Below are positions 34,432-44,301 of a stretch of DNA of 64,000 bases, piece by piece. The position numbers were made by a program, and so were the translations under genes. The notes below the pieces were generated by a model. It did no database searches and was not told where the DNA came from. It saw only the letters and a list, made by a program, of their open reading frames with translations. Within the stretch, counting starts at the first letter, position 1, and each line of letters starts with the position of its first letter. Source of the DNA: Verrucomicrobiota bacterium (GTDB taxonomy: Bacteria > Verrucomicrobiota > Verrucomicrobiia > Limisphaerales > UBA11320); NCBI GenBank assembly GCA_016199985.1, contig JACQFQ010000004.1:1-64000 (forward strand), given 5' to 3'.

Positions 34432-35213
34432 GCGCGGCGAAGTCCCCCATCCTGAAGCTGGATCAGGTCACCATCCGCTTCGGAGGCCTCACCGCGGTCT
34501 CCTCCCTGGATCTATCGATTCTCCCCGGCGAGCTGGTCGGCCTGATCGGCCCCAACGGCGCGGGAAAAACCACCGTGTTCAACCTGATCACGGGGGTGTA
34601 CCAGCCGACCGAAGGGAGCATTGCCATCCAGGACCGCAGCTCGATCGGGTTGAAGCCATTCGAAATCACGGCCCGCGGCGTCGCCCGCACGTTCCAAAAC
34701 ATCCGGCTGTTCGCATCGCTCACGGTTCTCGACAACGTTCGAACCGCGCTTCAAATGCATCAGGAGAAGGGAATGCTGTCCGCGCTCTGGCGAGGGTCGT
34801 CGTTCCGCGTCGAGGAGAAGAGGATCGAGGATCGCGCGCTGGAGCTGCTCGACCTGTTTGGGCTCGCGCGCTTCCGACATTCCATGGCGCGGAATCTTCC
34901 TTACGGAGACCAACGCCGACTGGAGATCGTTCGCGCCCTTGCCACCGAACCGCGGCTTCTGCTCCTTGATGAGCCCGCCGCCGGCATGAACCCCACGGAA
35001 AAGCAGGAGCTGATGCGGTTGATCCAATTCATCCAGCAGAAGTTCCAGATCGCGCTGCTTCTAGTGGAACATGACATGCCCGTCGTCATGGGAATCTCCG
35101 AACGGATCGTGGTGCTCGACTACGGAATCAAGATCGCCGAGGGCACTCCCGAGACCGTTCGTTCCAACCCGAAGGTGATCGAGGCCTACCTCGGACAGGA
35201 GCACGGCGCATGA
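34428..35213 (+). CDS. livG: Branched-chain amino-acid ABC ATPase LivG
   Basis: A 261-aa ATPase: Walker A GPNGAGKTT (about residues 42-50), the LivG-specific insertion ARTFQNIRLFASLTVLDNV, signature NLPYGDQRRLEI and Walker B LLLLDEPAAGMNP. The H-loop is LVEHDMPVVMGISERIVVLD. The signature PYG rather than LSGG is usual for LivG. Overlaps livM and livF by four bases each. Confidence 0.94.
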   Translation: MSAAKSPILKLDQVTIRFGGLTAVSSLDLSILPGELVGLIGPNGAGKTTVFNLITGVYQPTEGSIAIQDRSSIGLKPFEITARGVARTFQNIRLFASLTVLDNVRTALQMHQEKGMLSALWRGSSFRVEEKRIEDRALELLDLFGLARFRHSMARNLPYGDQRRLEIVRALATEPRLLLLDEPAAGMNPTEKQELMRLIQFIQQKFQIALLLVEHDMPVVMGISERIVVLDYGIKIAEGTPETVRSNPKVIEAYLGQEHGA

Positions 35214-35974
35214 ACCCCTCCGATTCCCCGACGTCCGCCGCCACGACCCAGGCCACGGCCCCGCTCCTGGAATCGCGCGACCTTCATGTGCGCTACGGCG
35301 CGATCAACGCGCTGAACGGAGTGAGCCTGCGGGTGATGCCCGGCCAGATCGTCAGCCTCATCGGCGCGAACGGCGCGGGAAAGACAACGCTGCTGAAGAC
35401 GATCTCCGCCCTCCATCGCGCGAAGACCGGGGACATCCTCTACAACGGCGAGTCCATCCGAAACCTCGCGCCGCATGAAATCGTGCGCCGAGGACTCTGC
35501 CACGTCCCCGAAGGCCGGATGGTGTTCGCGAATCTGACGGTGCAGGAGAACCTCCAAATGGGGGCCTATCTCCTGACCGATCGAAAGGTGGTGGCGCAGG
35601 AGCTCGATTACGTCTTCACCACCTTCCCGCGGCTGAAGGAGCGGCTCCATCAAATGTCCGGCACTCTGTCCGGAGGCGAGCAGCAGATGCTCGCGATCGG
35701 GCGCGCGCTGATGGGCAAGCCGCGTTTCCTGATGCTCGACGAGCCGTCCCTCGGCATCGCTCCGCTCCTGGTGAAAGCCATTTTTGAGAAGATCGTCCAG
35801 ATCAACCGCGAGCATGGGATCACCATCCTGCTTGTCGAACAGAACGCGAATCTTGCGCTGGAAATCGCGCATCATGCCTACGTGATGGAAACAGGCGTCA
35901 TCGCTCTCAAAGGCGAAAGTCGGGAATTGCGGGCAAACCCAGATGTGAAAGCCGCCTATCTCGGCGGCCGATAG
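35210..35974 (+). CDS. livF: Branched-chain amino-acid ABC ATPase LivF
   Basis: A 254-aa ATPase, last gene of the livKHMGF operon. Walker A is GANGAGKTT, followed by HVPEGRMVFANLTVQENLQMGAY, signature GTLSGGEQQMLAIGRALM, Walker B FLMLDEPSLGIAP and LLVEQNANLALEIAHHAYVM, all standard for LivF. The N-terminus (about 20 residues, Ser/Thr/Ala-rich) is longer than usual, but the overlapping ATGA makes this start likely. Confidence 0.94.
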   Translation: MNPSDSPTSAATTQATAPLLESRDLHVRYGAINALNGVSLRVMPGQIVSLIGANGAGKTTLLKTISALHRAKTGDILYNGESIRNLAPHEIVRRGLCHVPEGRMVFANLTVQENLQMGAYLLTDRKVVAQELDYVFTTFPRLKERLHQMSGTLSGGEQQMLAIGRALMGKPRFLMLDEPSLGIAPLLVKAIFEKIVQINREHGITILLVEQNANLALEIAHHAYVMETGVIALKGESRELRANPDVKAAYLGGR

Positions 35975-36126
35975 CGGCCGGCGCCAGGGAAGCCATCCAG
36001 AAGGCGTTCGCTCCACTCAGGCGTGTCGGAATTGAGTTCCAGCGGGCCGCAATGAGTCAGGTGGAGATCTTCGAAGCGAAGCCAGGCCGCGGTCCGCAAC
36101 AGGGACGGCCCTCAACTGGACGGCGT

Positions 36127-36960
36127 TTAGGGCCGGGCGAGATCGAAGTAGCGGTCGGCGAGATTCTTCGCCTTCATGACCTCGATCATGAGGTTGCCCG
36201 GAATCGGATGGATGCTGCCGTCGAAGAAGGAGTAGTTCGCGGTGTCGTTGTGGGACTGAACCATGTCCGCGGGCTGGCTGAATGAAGGAGAAGGAAGGAA
36301 CTGGGCGTCGGTCATCTTGGAGGGCGCCTTATTGACAAACATCACCTTCTCACCGGGTGACATCACCGCGCTGAGGCGCATGTTCGATGTTTCATCCGAG
36401 AGAGTTTTCTTGAAGCTCGGATCGCGCCGTTCAGGATCACAGTAGCCGTTGAGAGCGTAGTTTACACGAAGGGAGCGGCCGAGATCGCCGGTGGAAGGAC
36501 AACGAAACACACGCCATGAACGGGGATCCGCGTTGTTGTGAACATCCTCGCGGGGAATCCCGGTGACGTACGGCATCAGGGAACCCGACTCGGCGTGGAA
36601 AGCAAACCCAGGCGCGTTCCAACTCGATTCATCTTTCGAGCTGATCACGCCTGGTCCTCCAAAAACCCAATCTCCCCGTCCGTTGCGCTTCGCCGGACCA
36701 GACCAAGGAAGCTCATCCTCCCGCTCGCTCGAGTAACTGAAAACAGCGATGCTCAGCTGCCTCATGTTGTTCGCGCAAACGGCGCCGCGAGCTTTCTCAC
36801 GGGAACGTTGCAACGCGGGAAGAAGAAGAAGGGAAAGAATCGTGACGATCGAGATGACCATCATCAGCTCAATCAAAGTAAAACCAGCGGGGGAAAACAC
36901 ACATTCAAAACTTCTCCTCTCAGAGAAGGGACGACAACTGCGGATGACAGGTCGTTGCAT
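36127..36960 (-). CDS. Type II secretion/DUF1559-like pseudopilin
   Basis: A 277-aa protein with the prepilin cleavage motif AGFTLIELMMVISIVTILSLL (cleavage between G26 and F27, glutamate at +5) followed by a hydrophobic helix and LLPALQRSREKARGAVCANNMRQL. It has a C-terminal NYSFFDGSIH, similar to the H-x-G-x-x-N-x-x-F-x-D-G-H pattern of PVC-specific prepilins. Many such proteins exist per genome in Verrucomicrobia. Function unclear (pilus-like or surface). Two short basic/Arg-rich leader residues precede the motif. Confidence 0.85.
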   Translation of the reverse strand: MQRPVIRSCRPFSERRSFECVFSPAGFTLIELMMVISIVTILSLLLLPALQRSREKARGAVCANNMRQLSIAVFSYSSEREDELPWSGPAKRNGRGDWVFGGPGVISSKDESSWNAPGFAFHAESGSLMPYVTGIPREDVHNNADPRSWRVFRCPSTGDLGRSLRVNYALNGYCDPERRDPSFKKTLSDETSNMRLSAVMSPGEKVMFVNKAPSKMTDAQFLPSPSFSQPADMVQSHNDTANYSFFDGSIHPIPGNLMIEVMKAKNLADRYFDLARP

Positions 36961-37216
36961 GGTGTCTGGGGTCGTTTGTTGAACCCATTACTAGTGATTT
37001 CGACAAAAGATGGCAAGGGTTAATTCTTAACAAGTTATTCCCAACGCGCCACCGCCTCCACGCGTCGATTTCTGAGGCCTGGTACCGTCAAACAACCACG
37101 CCCGCCACGAATGAAAAAGCCCTCGCATGTCGCACACCTTAGCGGCACGACGGATCCGCGCAACAAGCCCGCTCCCGCTGAAACGGAGGAGGCCTCGCCC
37201 GATAAACGAGAAGGGG

Positions 37217-38392
37217 CTATCGGTCGACTTCCCCCAGCACAATGTCGATGCTTCCCAGAATCACCACCACGTCCGCGACTTTTTGACCCAGGCACATGTC
37301 CTCGAGCACCGTCAGATTGACAAAGCTTGGGGGGCGGACCCGGTACCGGTAGGGATTTGCGCTGCCATCGCTGATCAAATAAAAGCCGAGTTCTCCTTTG
37401 GGGGACTCGATCCGGCCGTAGACTTCGCCCACCTTGGGTTTGAAGCCCCGGATCTTGGACTTGGGGTCCATGATGGGTCCATCGGGGATGTCCTTGAGGG
37501 CCTTTTCGAGGATCCGGATGGATTCCCGCATCTCAAGAGTGCGAACCATATAGCGATCGAACACATCGCCGTGATCGCCGAGGGGGATGCGGAAGTCGAA
37601 GCGATCGTAGATGCCATATCGATCGACTTTTCGGAGGTCGTAGTCGACCCCGCTGGCGCGCAGCACCGGACCGGAGATGCTCGCGTTGACGGCGAGGTCT
37701 GCGGGGAGAATGCCAACGTGCTGGGTGCGCGCCATAAGAATCTCGTTGGAGGAAAGGAGATTCTCGAACTCGTCGAGAAAACGGGGATATTCGGCCACCA
37801 CCTTGCGCGCCTCGTCGAGCCAGCCCACGGGCAGATCGACGCGACAGCCGCCGAAGCGCATGTAATTGCACATCATTCGGGCGCCCGTCAGCGATTCGAA
37901 CAGGTCCAGGATCTTCTCTCGCTCCCGAAACGCGTACATCAGCGGGGTTCCGAGCGCGCCCATGTCCATCAGGAGGAACCCGGTCACGCAGGTGTGATTC
38001 ACCAATCGCGTCAGCTCGGCGGTGATCACCCGGATGTATTCGGCGCGCTCCGGCGGCTGAAGCCCCGCGAGCTTCTCCACCGCGAGGGCGTAAGCCCAGT
38101 TGTTGGTCAGCGAGCAGAAATAATCCAGGCGGTCCGTGTAAGGCATCGATCCCAGATAGCTCGTGTTTTCGGCGATCTTCTCGTGGTTGCGATGGAGATA
38201 GCCGAACACGGGCTTAAGACGCACCACTGTTTCCCCGTCCAGTACCACATCCATGCGGAAGACGCCGTGCGTGGAGGGATGGTGAGGGCCCATCGACACC
38301 TCCAAGAACTCGCCGAGGTCGTCGCCCTCGCTGGAGCGCTTGGGGATCACGCTGTACGCGGGCGTCGGGGCGGGAGGCGTGGATGTTGACAT
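37217..38392 (-). CDS. nuoD: NADH-quinone oxidoreductase subunit D (solitary)
   Basis: A 391-aa 49-kDa-type subunit of complex I, peripheral arm, next to the quinone site. Residues include [14 protein letters not shown] (about 34-47), [12 protein letters not shown] and [22 protein letters not shown], and near the end [16 protein letters not shown] and [15 protein letters not shown], the normal C-terminus. The Fe-S coordination of related hydrogenases is absent, as expected. Unusually, no other nuo gene lies within the window: upstream (to the right) is a divergent methyltransferase gene and downstream a pseudopilin gene. It is full length and looks functional. Confidence 0.95.
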   Translation of the reverse strand: MSTSTPPAPTPAYSVIPKRSSEGDDLGEFLEVSMGPHHPSTHGVFRMDVVLDGETVVRLKPVFGYLHRNHEKIAENTSYLGSMPYTDRLDYFCSLTNNWAYALAVEKLAGLQPPERAEYIRVITAELTRLVNHTCVTGFLLMDMGALGTPLMYAFREREKILDLFESLTGARMMCNYMRFGGCRVDLPVGWLDEARKVVAEYPRFLDEFENLLSSNEILMARTQHVGILPADLAVNASISGPVLRASGVDYDLRKVDRYGIYDRFDFRIPLGDHGDVFDRYMVRTLEMRESIRILEKALKDIPDGPIMDPKSKIRGFKPKVGEVYGRIESPKGELGFYLISDGSANPYRYRVRPPSFVNLTVLEDMCLGQKVADVVVILGSIDIVLGEVDR

Positions 38393-38489
38393 GCGTTGGA
38401 CTCAAGTAGCGTCAAATGACGCGAACGCCAAGGGGATTTTGCGCTCGCGCGGTCGTTGCGCTTCCGAAAAGCTGCCGTACGCGAACCTC

Positions 38490-39698
38490 ATGACAAAGCA
38501 GGACCAGTTTTTGGACCGGTGGGAAACGAGCTTCAAGGAAGGCTCGTTTGTCCGCGCATCATTCACCGGCGCGAGGAATCTCGCCTCCCCTCCGCCGGCG
38601 GAGAACGCGCAGGTGCGGCTGATTGAGCTCAACGGACTGCCGGCCTGGTCGGTGACGTTTCGGGAGCAGCGGGGAGATCGAACGCGGAATTTTCCGCCGG
38701 GAGAGTTCTTCGCCTTCGTTCGCAACGAGCTCCTGCCCGCGTACCGGACCGGGCTGTTGGGAACCACGCGCAAGGATTGGCAATTGATTCAGTCGGACTC
38801 GCCAGGAAAGGAAGCCCGCCTGGTGAGCCACGCTTCGGCCCGGGCGGAACCGCCCTCGCGAACGCATGACCAGAAGAAGCCTTCACTCCTCGACGAACGG
38901 GCGCGCGACTGGCTGCTCGGGTTGGACGTGACGACAGAAGACGGGAAAGTTCGCGGATCCATGGCGGACAAGCACCGGCAGATCCACCGATACCTGGAAA
39001 TCCTCAGCCATCATCTGGAACCTTGCGAGAGCGGAAGTCCGTTCTCGGTTGTGGATATGGGCTGCGGGAAGGGCTATCTCACTTTTGCGGTGTGGCACTG
39101 GATTCATCGGATCCGAGGCGCGAGCGCGACGGTCGTCGGCATCGACTCGCGAAAGGACCTGGTCGACCGCGGCAACGAGCTCGCGCTGTCCATCCAGGCG
39201 ACGGGGCTGGTCTTTCGAACCGGCGCGATCCAGGACGCGGAGATCGGACGTCCGGACGCGCTGATCGCGTTGCACGCCTGCGACACCGCGACGGACGACG
39301 CGATACTGAAGGGCGTGTCCGCCGGGGTGAAGCACCTGATGGTCGCGCCGTGCTGTCACCAAGACCTGCGTCCACAATTGGGGCGCCCCATCCCCTGGGA
39401 CGCGATTTTGGAACACGGAATTCTACTGGAGCGTTTCGCGGAATGGTTGTCCGACGGGCTTCGTTCCCTCTATCTGCAAGCCGCGGGATATTCGGTGAAG
39501 GTGTTGGAATTTGTGGGCGCCGAGCACACGCCGAAGAATCTGTTGATCTGCGCGAGTCGGCCTCCGCGGGAAGACCATGCGGCGAGGCAGCGGGCGATAG
39601 AGCGCATCCGGACGATTCAGGCAGAATTTGGCGTAGCCGAGCACCCCTTGGGCAAGTTGGCGCGTGATGCCGAAGAAATCCTGATGAAACGTGAATAA
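38490..39698 (+). CDS. SAM-dependent methyltransferase (Methyltransf_32-like)
   Basis: A 402-aa protein with a conserved basic N-terminal region (about 1-150) and a Rossmann methyltransferase domain. KHRQIHRYLEILSHHL is followed by VVDMGCGKGYLTFAVWHWI (SAM-binding, about residues 186-204), then LIALHACDTATDDAILKGV and LMVAPCCHQDLRPQLG. This D-x-G-x-G-K-G-Y plus HACDTATDDA plus PCCH combination is that of the Methyltransf_32/GSTCD-like group, with possible RNA or tRNA targets; the target is unknown. The ATG at 38490 follows a frame that is also open upstream over the nuoD start. The tRNA-Asp gene lies 48 bases downstream. Confidence 0.8.
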   Translation: MTKQDQFLDRWETSFKEGSFVRASFTGARNLASPPPAENAQVRLIELNGLPAWSVTFREQRGDRTRNFPPGEFFAFVRNELLPAYRTGLLGTTRKDWQLIQSDSPGKEARLVSHASARAEPPSRTHDQKKPSLLDERARDWLLGLDVTTEDGKVRGSMADKHRQIHRYLEILSHHLEPCESGSPFSVVDMGCGKGYLTFAVWHWIHRIRGASATVVGIDSRKDLVDRGNELALSIQATGLVFRTGAIQDAEIGRPDALIALHACDTATDDAILKGVSAGVKHLMVAPCCHQDLRPQLGRPIPWDAILEHGILLERFAEWLSDGLRSLYLQAAGYSVKVLEFVGAEHTPKNLLICASRPPREDHAARQRAIERIRTIQAEFGVAEHPLGKLARDAEEILMKRE

Positions 39699-39702
39699 CC
39701 CG

Positions 39703-39731
39703 TTGACGTCAGGCGGGAGCTCACTTACGTT
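39703..39731 (+). promoter_or_regulatory. Possible sigma-70 promoter for tRNA-Asp
   Basis: TTGACG (39703-39708) and TACGTT (39726-39731) are 17 bases apart, and the tRNA begins 16 bases after the -10. The -35 is 5/6 to consensus, but the -10 is only 3/6, so this is tentative. Confidence 0.35.
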
Positions 39732-39746
39732 TCGGCTCCCCTTCGC

Positions 39747-39823
39747 GGGGGTGTAGCTCAATTGGTTAGAGCGCTGCCCTGTCACGGCAGAGGTTACGGG
39801 TTCGAGCCCCGCCACTCCCGCCA
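39747..39823 (+). tRNA. tRNA-Asp (GTC)
   Basis: A 77-base gene. The acceptor stem GGGGGTG pairs with CACTCCC (one G-T pair), the D-arm is GCTC...GAGC with AATTGGTTA, and the anticodon arm CTGCC-CTGTCAC-GGCAG carries the GTC anticodon. The T-arm is CGGGTTCGAGCCCCG, with CCA encoded at 39821-39823. The folding and the GTC anticodon give Asp. Confidence 0.97.
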
Positions 39824-40030
39824 TCTGTTTCTAGGTCCACCAAGGATTGAGTCGCTTCCTGATTCTCCTGACCATTTCCTGAGAACTTTCACTCGCGACG
39901 ACACGAGGTTTCCCCCAAGGGCTGCGCCCAGATTGCCGCCGCGTCGAATTGAAGTTCGCGGAGTTGCGCGTCCTCCAGACTTGCCTAGCACGCTCCCATG
40001 CGCCACTCTCGCGCTGCCTCGGTGACGTTC

Positions 40031-41476
40031 ATGAAAACGAATAAGTTTTGTTCCGCTTGGAGCGCGCTTCCCTTCGGAGTCCTCCTCGGATTCTTCATCA
40101 ACAGCGTCGAGTCCTTGGCCTTGGACGCGACTCCGACATCGACGGTCCGTGTCATCCACAGCTTTCTCCCTCCCGCGCCCGGCGAGGATGCCCGCATTCC
40201 CTACGCGCCGCTCCTCTTCGTCCCAGCGGACAACCTGCTCTACGGCGTTGGGTCCGCCGGCCCCGCGGGCTCCTTCAAAGGGGCCCTGTTCCGGATTTCC
40301 CCAAGCGGCGACTTCTACGACCTGATCTACGCCTTCTCCGGGACCGAGGTTCGATCGCCGGGCGTCGGACTCCTTCTCGCCAGCGACGGAGCGCTGTATG
40401 GAACCGCGGCGTCCGGCGGCGCGGCGCGCGGCGCATTCGGAGGCGTGTATCGCTTGAATCGCGATACATCCGGATTTGAACAGCTCCATGTCTTCTCCAG
40501 CAGTCCCGATGGCGCCGGCCCTTCTGGCGCGCTTGTCGAAGGCCCCGGGGGGTTCTTGTACGGGGTTACCGACAAAGGAGGAAGCTCGGGCGGGGCCGGG
40601 ACGGTCTTCAAACTCTCGAAGTCCGGAACCGATTACGAAACGATTCGATCCTTCTCCGCCGCAGGCGGCGGACCCGCGCGACCCGCGGAGTCGCTGACAG
40701 TCGGCGGCGATGGAATGCTTTACGGCGTGAGCGCGGAAGGAGGCGTCAACCAGGCGGGAACGGTCTATCGGATGACCGCCGATGGATCGGCGCCACAGGT
40801 CCTTCGTAGTTTCTCAACCGCGGCGCCGGACGCGGATGGCCAAACGCCGAGCGGAGCGCTGGTCCAGGTCGGAGATTGGATCCTCGGAGTCGCGTCGCGA
40901 GGTGGAAGTCGGAACGGCGGGATTGTCTATCGGCTTCAATTGAGCGGGGACAATTACCAGGTGCTCCACCGTTTCGCCGGAGCTCCCGCCGAAGGCTCGA
41001 CGCCGTACGGGCAACTGACGCTGGGACTCGACGGCAAACTCTACGGCACGACGCTCAATGGGGGTTCGGGAGGAGTGGGGACGATCTATCGCATCGGCGC
41101 GGCAGGCGAGGGCTTCGAAACCGTCTGGCATTTTCAACGCGGCGACAAAGGACCGCAGCTCCCTCAATCCGGTCTGGCTTTGGGATCTGAGGGCGAGTTC
41201 TACGGGACCTCGACTGGAGGGGGTGACACAGGATTCGGAACAGTGTTTCGGTTCCACCCACCGATCCGGTGCGCAGCGGCGCAGACACAAACGGACTGGG
41301 TCTTCGAGTGGACCGCGAACGGACTTACTTACCATCTGCAACAGACGGATAGGATCGATCCGCCGATCAGCTGGGATAACATCGACGCCGAGATCGAGAA
41401 GGACGGAACGGTCAGGCGCCTCCGCACAACGATCCCGACCTCCACACGCTTCTTTCGTCTCTTTGCGGACGAATAG
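40031..41476 (+). CDS. GloVer tandem-repeat surface protein
   Basis: A 481-aa secreted protein. The N-terminus has a signal peptide (core LPFGVLLGFFINS), then about eight repeats of the type L-Y-G-V/T-x-x-x-G-G-x-x-x-x-G-T/G-V/I-Y-R-L/I, for example LYGTAASGGAARGAFGGVYR, LYGVSAEGGVNQAGTVYRM and LYGTTLNGGSGGVGTIYRI. This repeat is the TIGR03803 GloVer type, found in Gloeobacter and Verrucomicrobia, probably a beta-propeller. The C-terminus WVFEWTANGLTYHLQQTD... ends without a PEP-CTERM signal. The start at 40031 is chosen to give a Lys-containing n-region; an ATG 33 bases earlier is possible. Confidence 0.85.
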   Translation: MKTNKFCSAWSALPFGVLLGFFINSVESLALDATPTSTVRVIHSFLPPAPGEDARIPYAPLLFVPADNLLYGVGSAGPAGSFKGALFRISPSGDFYDLIYAFSGTEVRSPGVGLLLASDGALYGTAASGGAARGAFGGVYRLNRDTSGFEQLHVFSSSPDGAGPSGALVEGPGGFLYGVTDKGGSSGGAGTVFKLSKSGTDYETIRSFSAAGGGPARPAESLTVGGDGMLYGVSAEGGVNQAGTVYRMTADGSAPQVLRSFSTAAPDADGQTPSGALVQVGDWILGVASRGGSRNGGIVYRLQLSGDNYQVLHRFAGAPAEGSTPYGQLTLGLDGKLYGTTLNGGSGGVGTIYRIGAAGEGFETVWHFQRGDKGPQLPQSGLALGSEGEFYGTSTGGGDTGFGTVFRFHPPIRCAAAQTQTDWVFEWTANGLTYHLQQTDRIDPPISWDNIDAEIEKDGTVRRLRTTIPTSTRFFRLFADE

Positions 41477-41674
41477 GAACAGCGGCGAGGAAGCGCGCAT
41501 CCAGAATGACGACCGGATCCAACGCGGATCCGAACCCAATGGCCCGGGCTGGCATACCCCTCATGGATCTCCAGATCAGGCTTTTTCCGGCTGGGATTCC
41601 GACGGGTTCCGTGCAGGATTGGCCGCGTTCCTGGCTCTTTCCAACAGGCTCGTTGCCTCAAGAAGCGAACATCT

Positions 41675-42961
41675 ATGTATCAAGCTGGATTCGCAGAGAT
41701 CGACATCACTCCCAAGCTGGGCGCGGCCAAGATCGGCTGGTTAAAAGTCATCATCCCCACCCGGATCGTCGACGCCCTCTCCGCCCGCGTCACCGTGCTC
41801 AAGAGCGACCGCGGCGCGATGATGTTCATCATACTGGACATCTTGTTCGTGCGGGCCGAGGAAACGGCTGCGATCCGAGCGGGCATCGAGCATCAGTTCG
41901 GTTTTCCACCCGGCGCGATCACCGTGGCGGCCACGCACAACCATGGCGGCCCCGCCGCCACCGATTGCGGGGATGTTCGGGCGGACGAGGCCTACTGCCG
42001 GGAGCTCGTCGCGCGCTGTGTCCGGGCGGCAGGGGAGGCTCTGGGGCGTCTCGAGAATGTGGTCCTGCGCGTCGGTCAGAGCGCGGTGTTTGGGGTCTCC
42101 TACAACCGCCGTGTGATCCAGCGCGACGGCACGGTGAAAACCCATGGGACTTTCGACGACCCCAACGCCCTCGCCCTTGAAGGGCCGATCGACCCCGCGC
42201 TCACGGTGATCGGAGCCCAGCGAGCCGACGCCAGCTGGGCGGGCGCCATCGTTCATTTCACCAACCACCCCGCCGACCACGGCGGCGACGACGCGTTCTC
42301 CGCCGGATGGCCGGGCGTCCTCGTCCGAGAGCTGCGGAAGCGCGGCATCCCGCAAGCGGTCTTCATCAACGGCGCGTTCGGCAACATCGCCTCGCCCGAT
42401 CCTTCTCGAAAAAACCAATCGCTCACAATGGAGGAGACGGGGATAACCTTGGCGGATCGCGCCCTGCAAATCCTCGAAGCAGTCGCTGCGGATCCGAAGG
42501 CGCCGCTTGCGCCCGCGGCGATACGGACTCGCTCACGCCTGGCTCCTCTTCACTATCGCAATCCCACCTCGGATCAAATCCGGGGGACCTCGCGCGGAGC
42601 GCAGCGATTCATCGATCCCGCGATCTATGATCGAAACATCCCCAGGCTCCTCGAGGAGATCAAGGCGAACAAGGGACGCCTTCCCGCTGAAGTGCAGGTG
42701 AGCTCGATCGGCGATCTGGACTTTGTGGCTGTGCCCTGCGAGCTGTTCGTGGAGCTGGGACTGCGGATCAAGCAAGCGGCTCATCCGCGGCGCGCTCTGA
42801 TCGTTGGAACAGCCAATGGGATCATCGGCTATGTCCCCCACCCCGAAGCGTTCGCGCGCGGCGGCTATGAGACCACGTTTCTGGGGACGAGCAAAATGGC
42901 GCCCAAAACGGGCGATGTCCTCGTGGAGGTTGCGACAGACTTGCTGCGACAGAAAACGTGA
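41675..42961 (+). CDS. Neutral/alkaline ceramidase-like protein
   Basis: A 428-aa protein beginning YQAGFAEIDITPKLG, the start typical of neutral/alkaline non-lysosomal ceramidase N-terminal domains. It continues with VAATHNHGGPAATD (zinc-binding histidines, about residue 90), IVHFTNHPADHGGDDAFSAGWPG, and VFINGAFGNIASP with the serine region. C-terminal GTANGIIGYVPHPEAFARGGYETT is a family mark. There is no signal peptide on the annotated start, so it may be cytosolic and act on another amide. Ceramidase-like genes are common in PVC bacteria, where the substrate is usually unknown. Confidence 0.8.
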   Translation: MYQAGFAEIDITPKLGAAKIGWLKVIIPTRIVDALSARVTVLKSDRGAMMFIILDILFVRAEETAAIRAGIEHQFGFPPGAITVAATHNHGGPAATDCGDVRADEAYCRELVARCVRAAGEALGRLENVVLRVGQSAVFGVSYNRRVIQRDGTVKTHGTFDDPNALALEGPIDPALTVIGAQRADASWAGAIVHFTNHPADHGGDDAFSAGWPGVLVRELRKRGIPQAVFINGAFGNIASPDPSRKNQSLTMEETGITLADRALQILEAVAADPKAPLAPAAIRTRSRLAPLHYRNPTSDQIRGTSRGAQRFIDPAIYDRNIPRLLEEIKANKGRLPAEVQVSSIGDLDFVAVPCELFVELGLRIKQAAHPRRALIVGTANGIIGYVPHPEAFARGGYETTFLGTSKMAPKTGDVLVEVATDLLRQKT

Positions 42962-43059
42962 TCGCCGCGGCATTTCGGACGTGGTTTTTTCCCTCGCATC
43001 CGAACGCGACTTGGACCAAAAATGCGGTCAAGCCCCGTTCGTAACCGGAGGTAACAGCT

Positions 43060-44301
43060 ATGCCCAAGCTCATTGTCAACCCAAACACGGAAAGCGCGTG
43101 GGAGATCCCGCTTCAGCCCGGCGAGCACACCCTGGGACGCGATCCAGCGTCCAATTCAGTGCCGATCGAGCACCCTTCCGTCTCCAGCCGCCATTGCCAG
43201 ATCTCGGTCGCGGACACCGGGGTCCGGTTCGTGGACCTGGGGTCCACCAACGGATCATTCATCGAGAACGAACCCGTCTCCGAGGCCGCGTTGCAACCCG
43301 GACAGCAGATCCGGATCGGGGACGTCGTGCTGCGCTTCGAGTCGACCGAATCCGCGCCCGTCGCAAAGAAGGTAGGCATTCGCATCGCGGGACACGAGCC
43401 TCCGGCATCGCCGTCGGCCAGCGGGGAGGCCGAGGCCGCCGCGTCGCCCCCCAACATTCCAAGCGGGCCCATGACCTGTCGCTACCATGCGAAGTCTCCC
43501 GCGACGCGCTGGTGTCCGAAGTGCCAGAAGGCGTTCTGCTCCCTGTGCGTGACTCAGCTCTGCAAGACCTGCGGAACTCCGTGCGCGACGCTGGATGCCA
43601 GCGCGGCCTACCAGCTCGCTGACGAGCCTTCGTTCTACAAGCAGATCCCGGGCGTGTTCGCCTACCCTTTCAAAGGAAACGGAGCGTGGATGATCGGCAT
43701 CGGGTCCGTGCTCTACGTGTTCATGAACTTTGCCTCGAGGTTTTCGCGACTGGTCTGGATCGCCCTCATGGGCTACGCCGCCCTCTACGGACAAGGCATC
43801 ATCCACGCTTCAGCCCAAGGGGACGACCGAGGCCCGCAATGGCCCGATGCGGACGGCGGTGTGCGAGCGGCCTGCTTTCAATTCATGGCCGCATGCGCCA
43901 TCTCCTTCCTGCCCGTGCTGGCCCTTGTCTTCTTCGCCGATCTCGAGCAGCCCTGGGCGATCGGCTGCCTCATCACCTTCTCGTTGGCCGGCCTGGTCTA
44001 TCTGCCGATGGGGCTGCTGTCCGTGGCTATGTTTGACAGCGTGGCCGCCGTGAACCCGATGGTCGTGGCGCCCGCCATATTGCGCATCCCTCTCGCCTAT
44101 CTGACGACGATCGTTTTGCTGGGCGCGCTCGTCTGCGTCTCGTACGGGATTGACGTCGTGATCTCGCTCCTGATCCCCGTTCCCTTCGTCCCGAGCGTCA
44201 TAGGCAGCTTGTTCAGCATGTACTTCTTCACGGTGGCGATGCGGCTGCTCGGCGTCATGTACTACTCAAAGCGGCGCGAGATCGGCTGGTTCAACAGCTG
44301 A
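43060..44301 (+). CDS. FHA - B-box-like zinc finger - membrane protein
   Basis: A 413-aa protein with three parts. Residues 1-95 are an FHA domain (LGRDPASNSVPIEHPSVSSRH, VDLGSTNGSFIEN), which binds phosphothreonine. Residues about 137-175 hold a cysteine-rich B-box-like segment: CRYHAKSPATRWCPKCQKAF, C-x2-C, LCKTCGTPC. The rest (about 190-413) has six hydrophobic helices with a YIP1/DUF-like look. The combination suggests a membrane protein whose cytosolic end responds to Ser/Thr kinase signalling. I see no kinase gene nearby. A Ser/Pro/Ala linker joins FHA and zinc finger. Confidence 0.75.
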   Translation: MPKLIVNPNTESAWEIPLQPGEHTLGRDPASNSVPIEHPSVSSRHCQISVADTGVRFVDLGSTNGSFIENEPVSEAALQPGQQIRIGDVVLRFESTESAPVAKKVGIRIAGHEPPASPSASGEAEAAASPPNIPSGPMTCRYHAKSPATRWCPKCQKAFCSLCVTQLCKTCGTPCATLDASAAYQLADEPSFYKQIPGVFAYPFKGNGAWMIGIGSVLYVFMNFASRFSRLVWIALMGYAALYGQGIIHASAQGDDRGPQWPDADGGVRAACFQFMAACAISFLPVLALVFFADLEQPWAIGCLITFSLAGLVYLPMGLLSVAMFDSVAAVNPMVVAPAILRIPLAYLTTIVLLGALVCVSYGIDVVISLLIPVPFVPSVIGSLFSMYFFTVAMRLLGVMYYSKRREIGWFNS

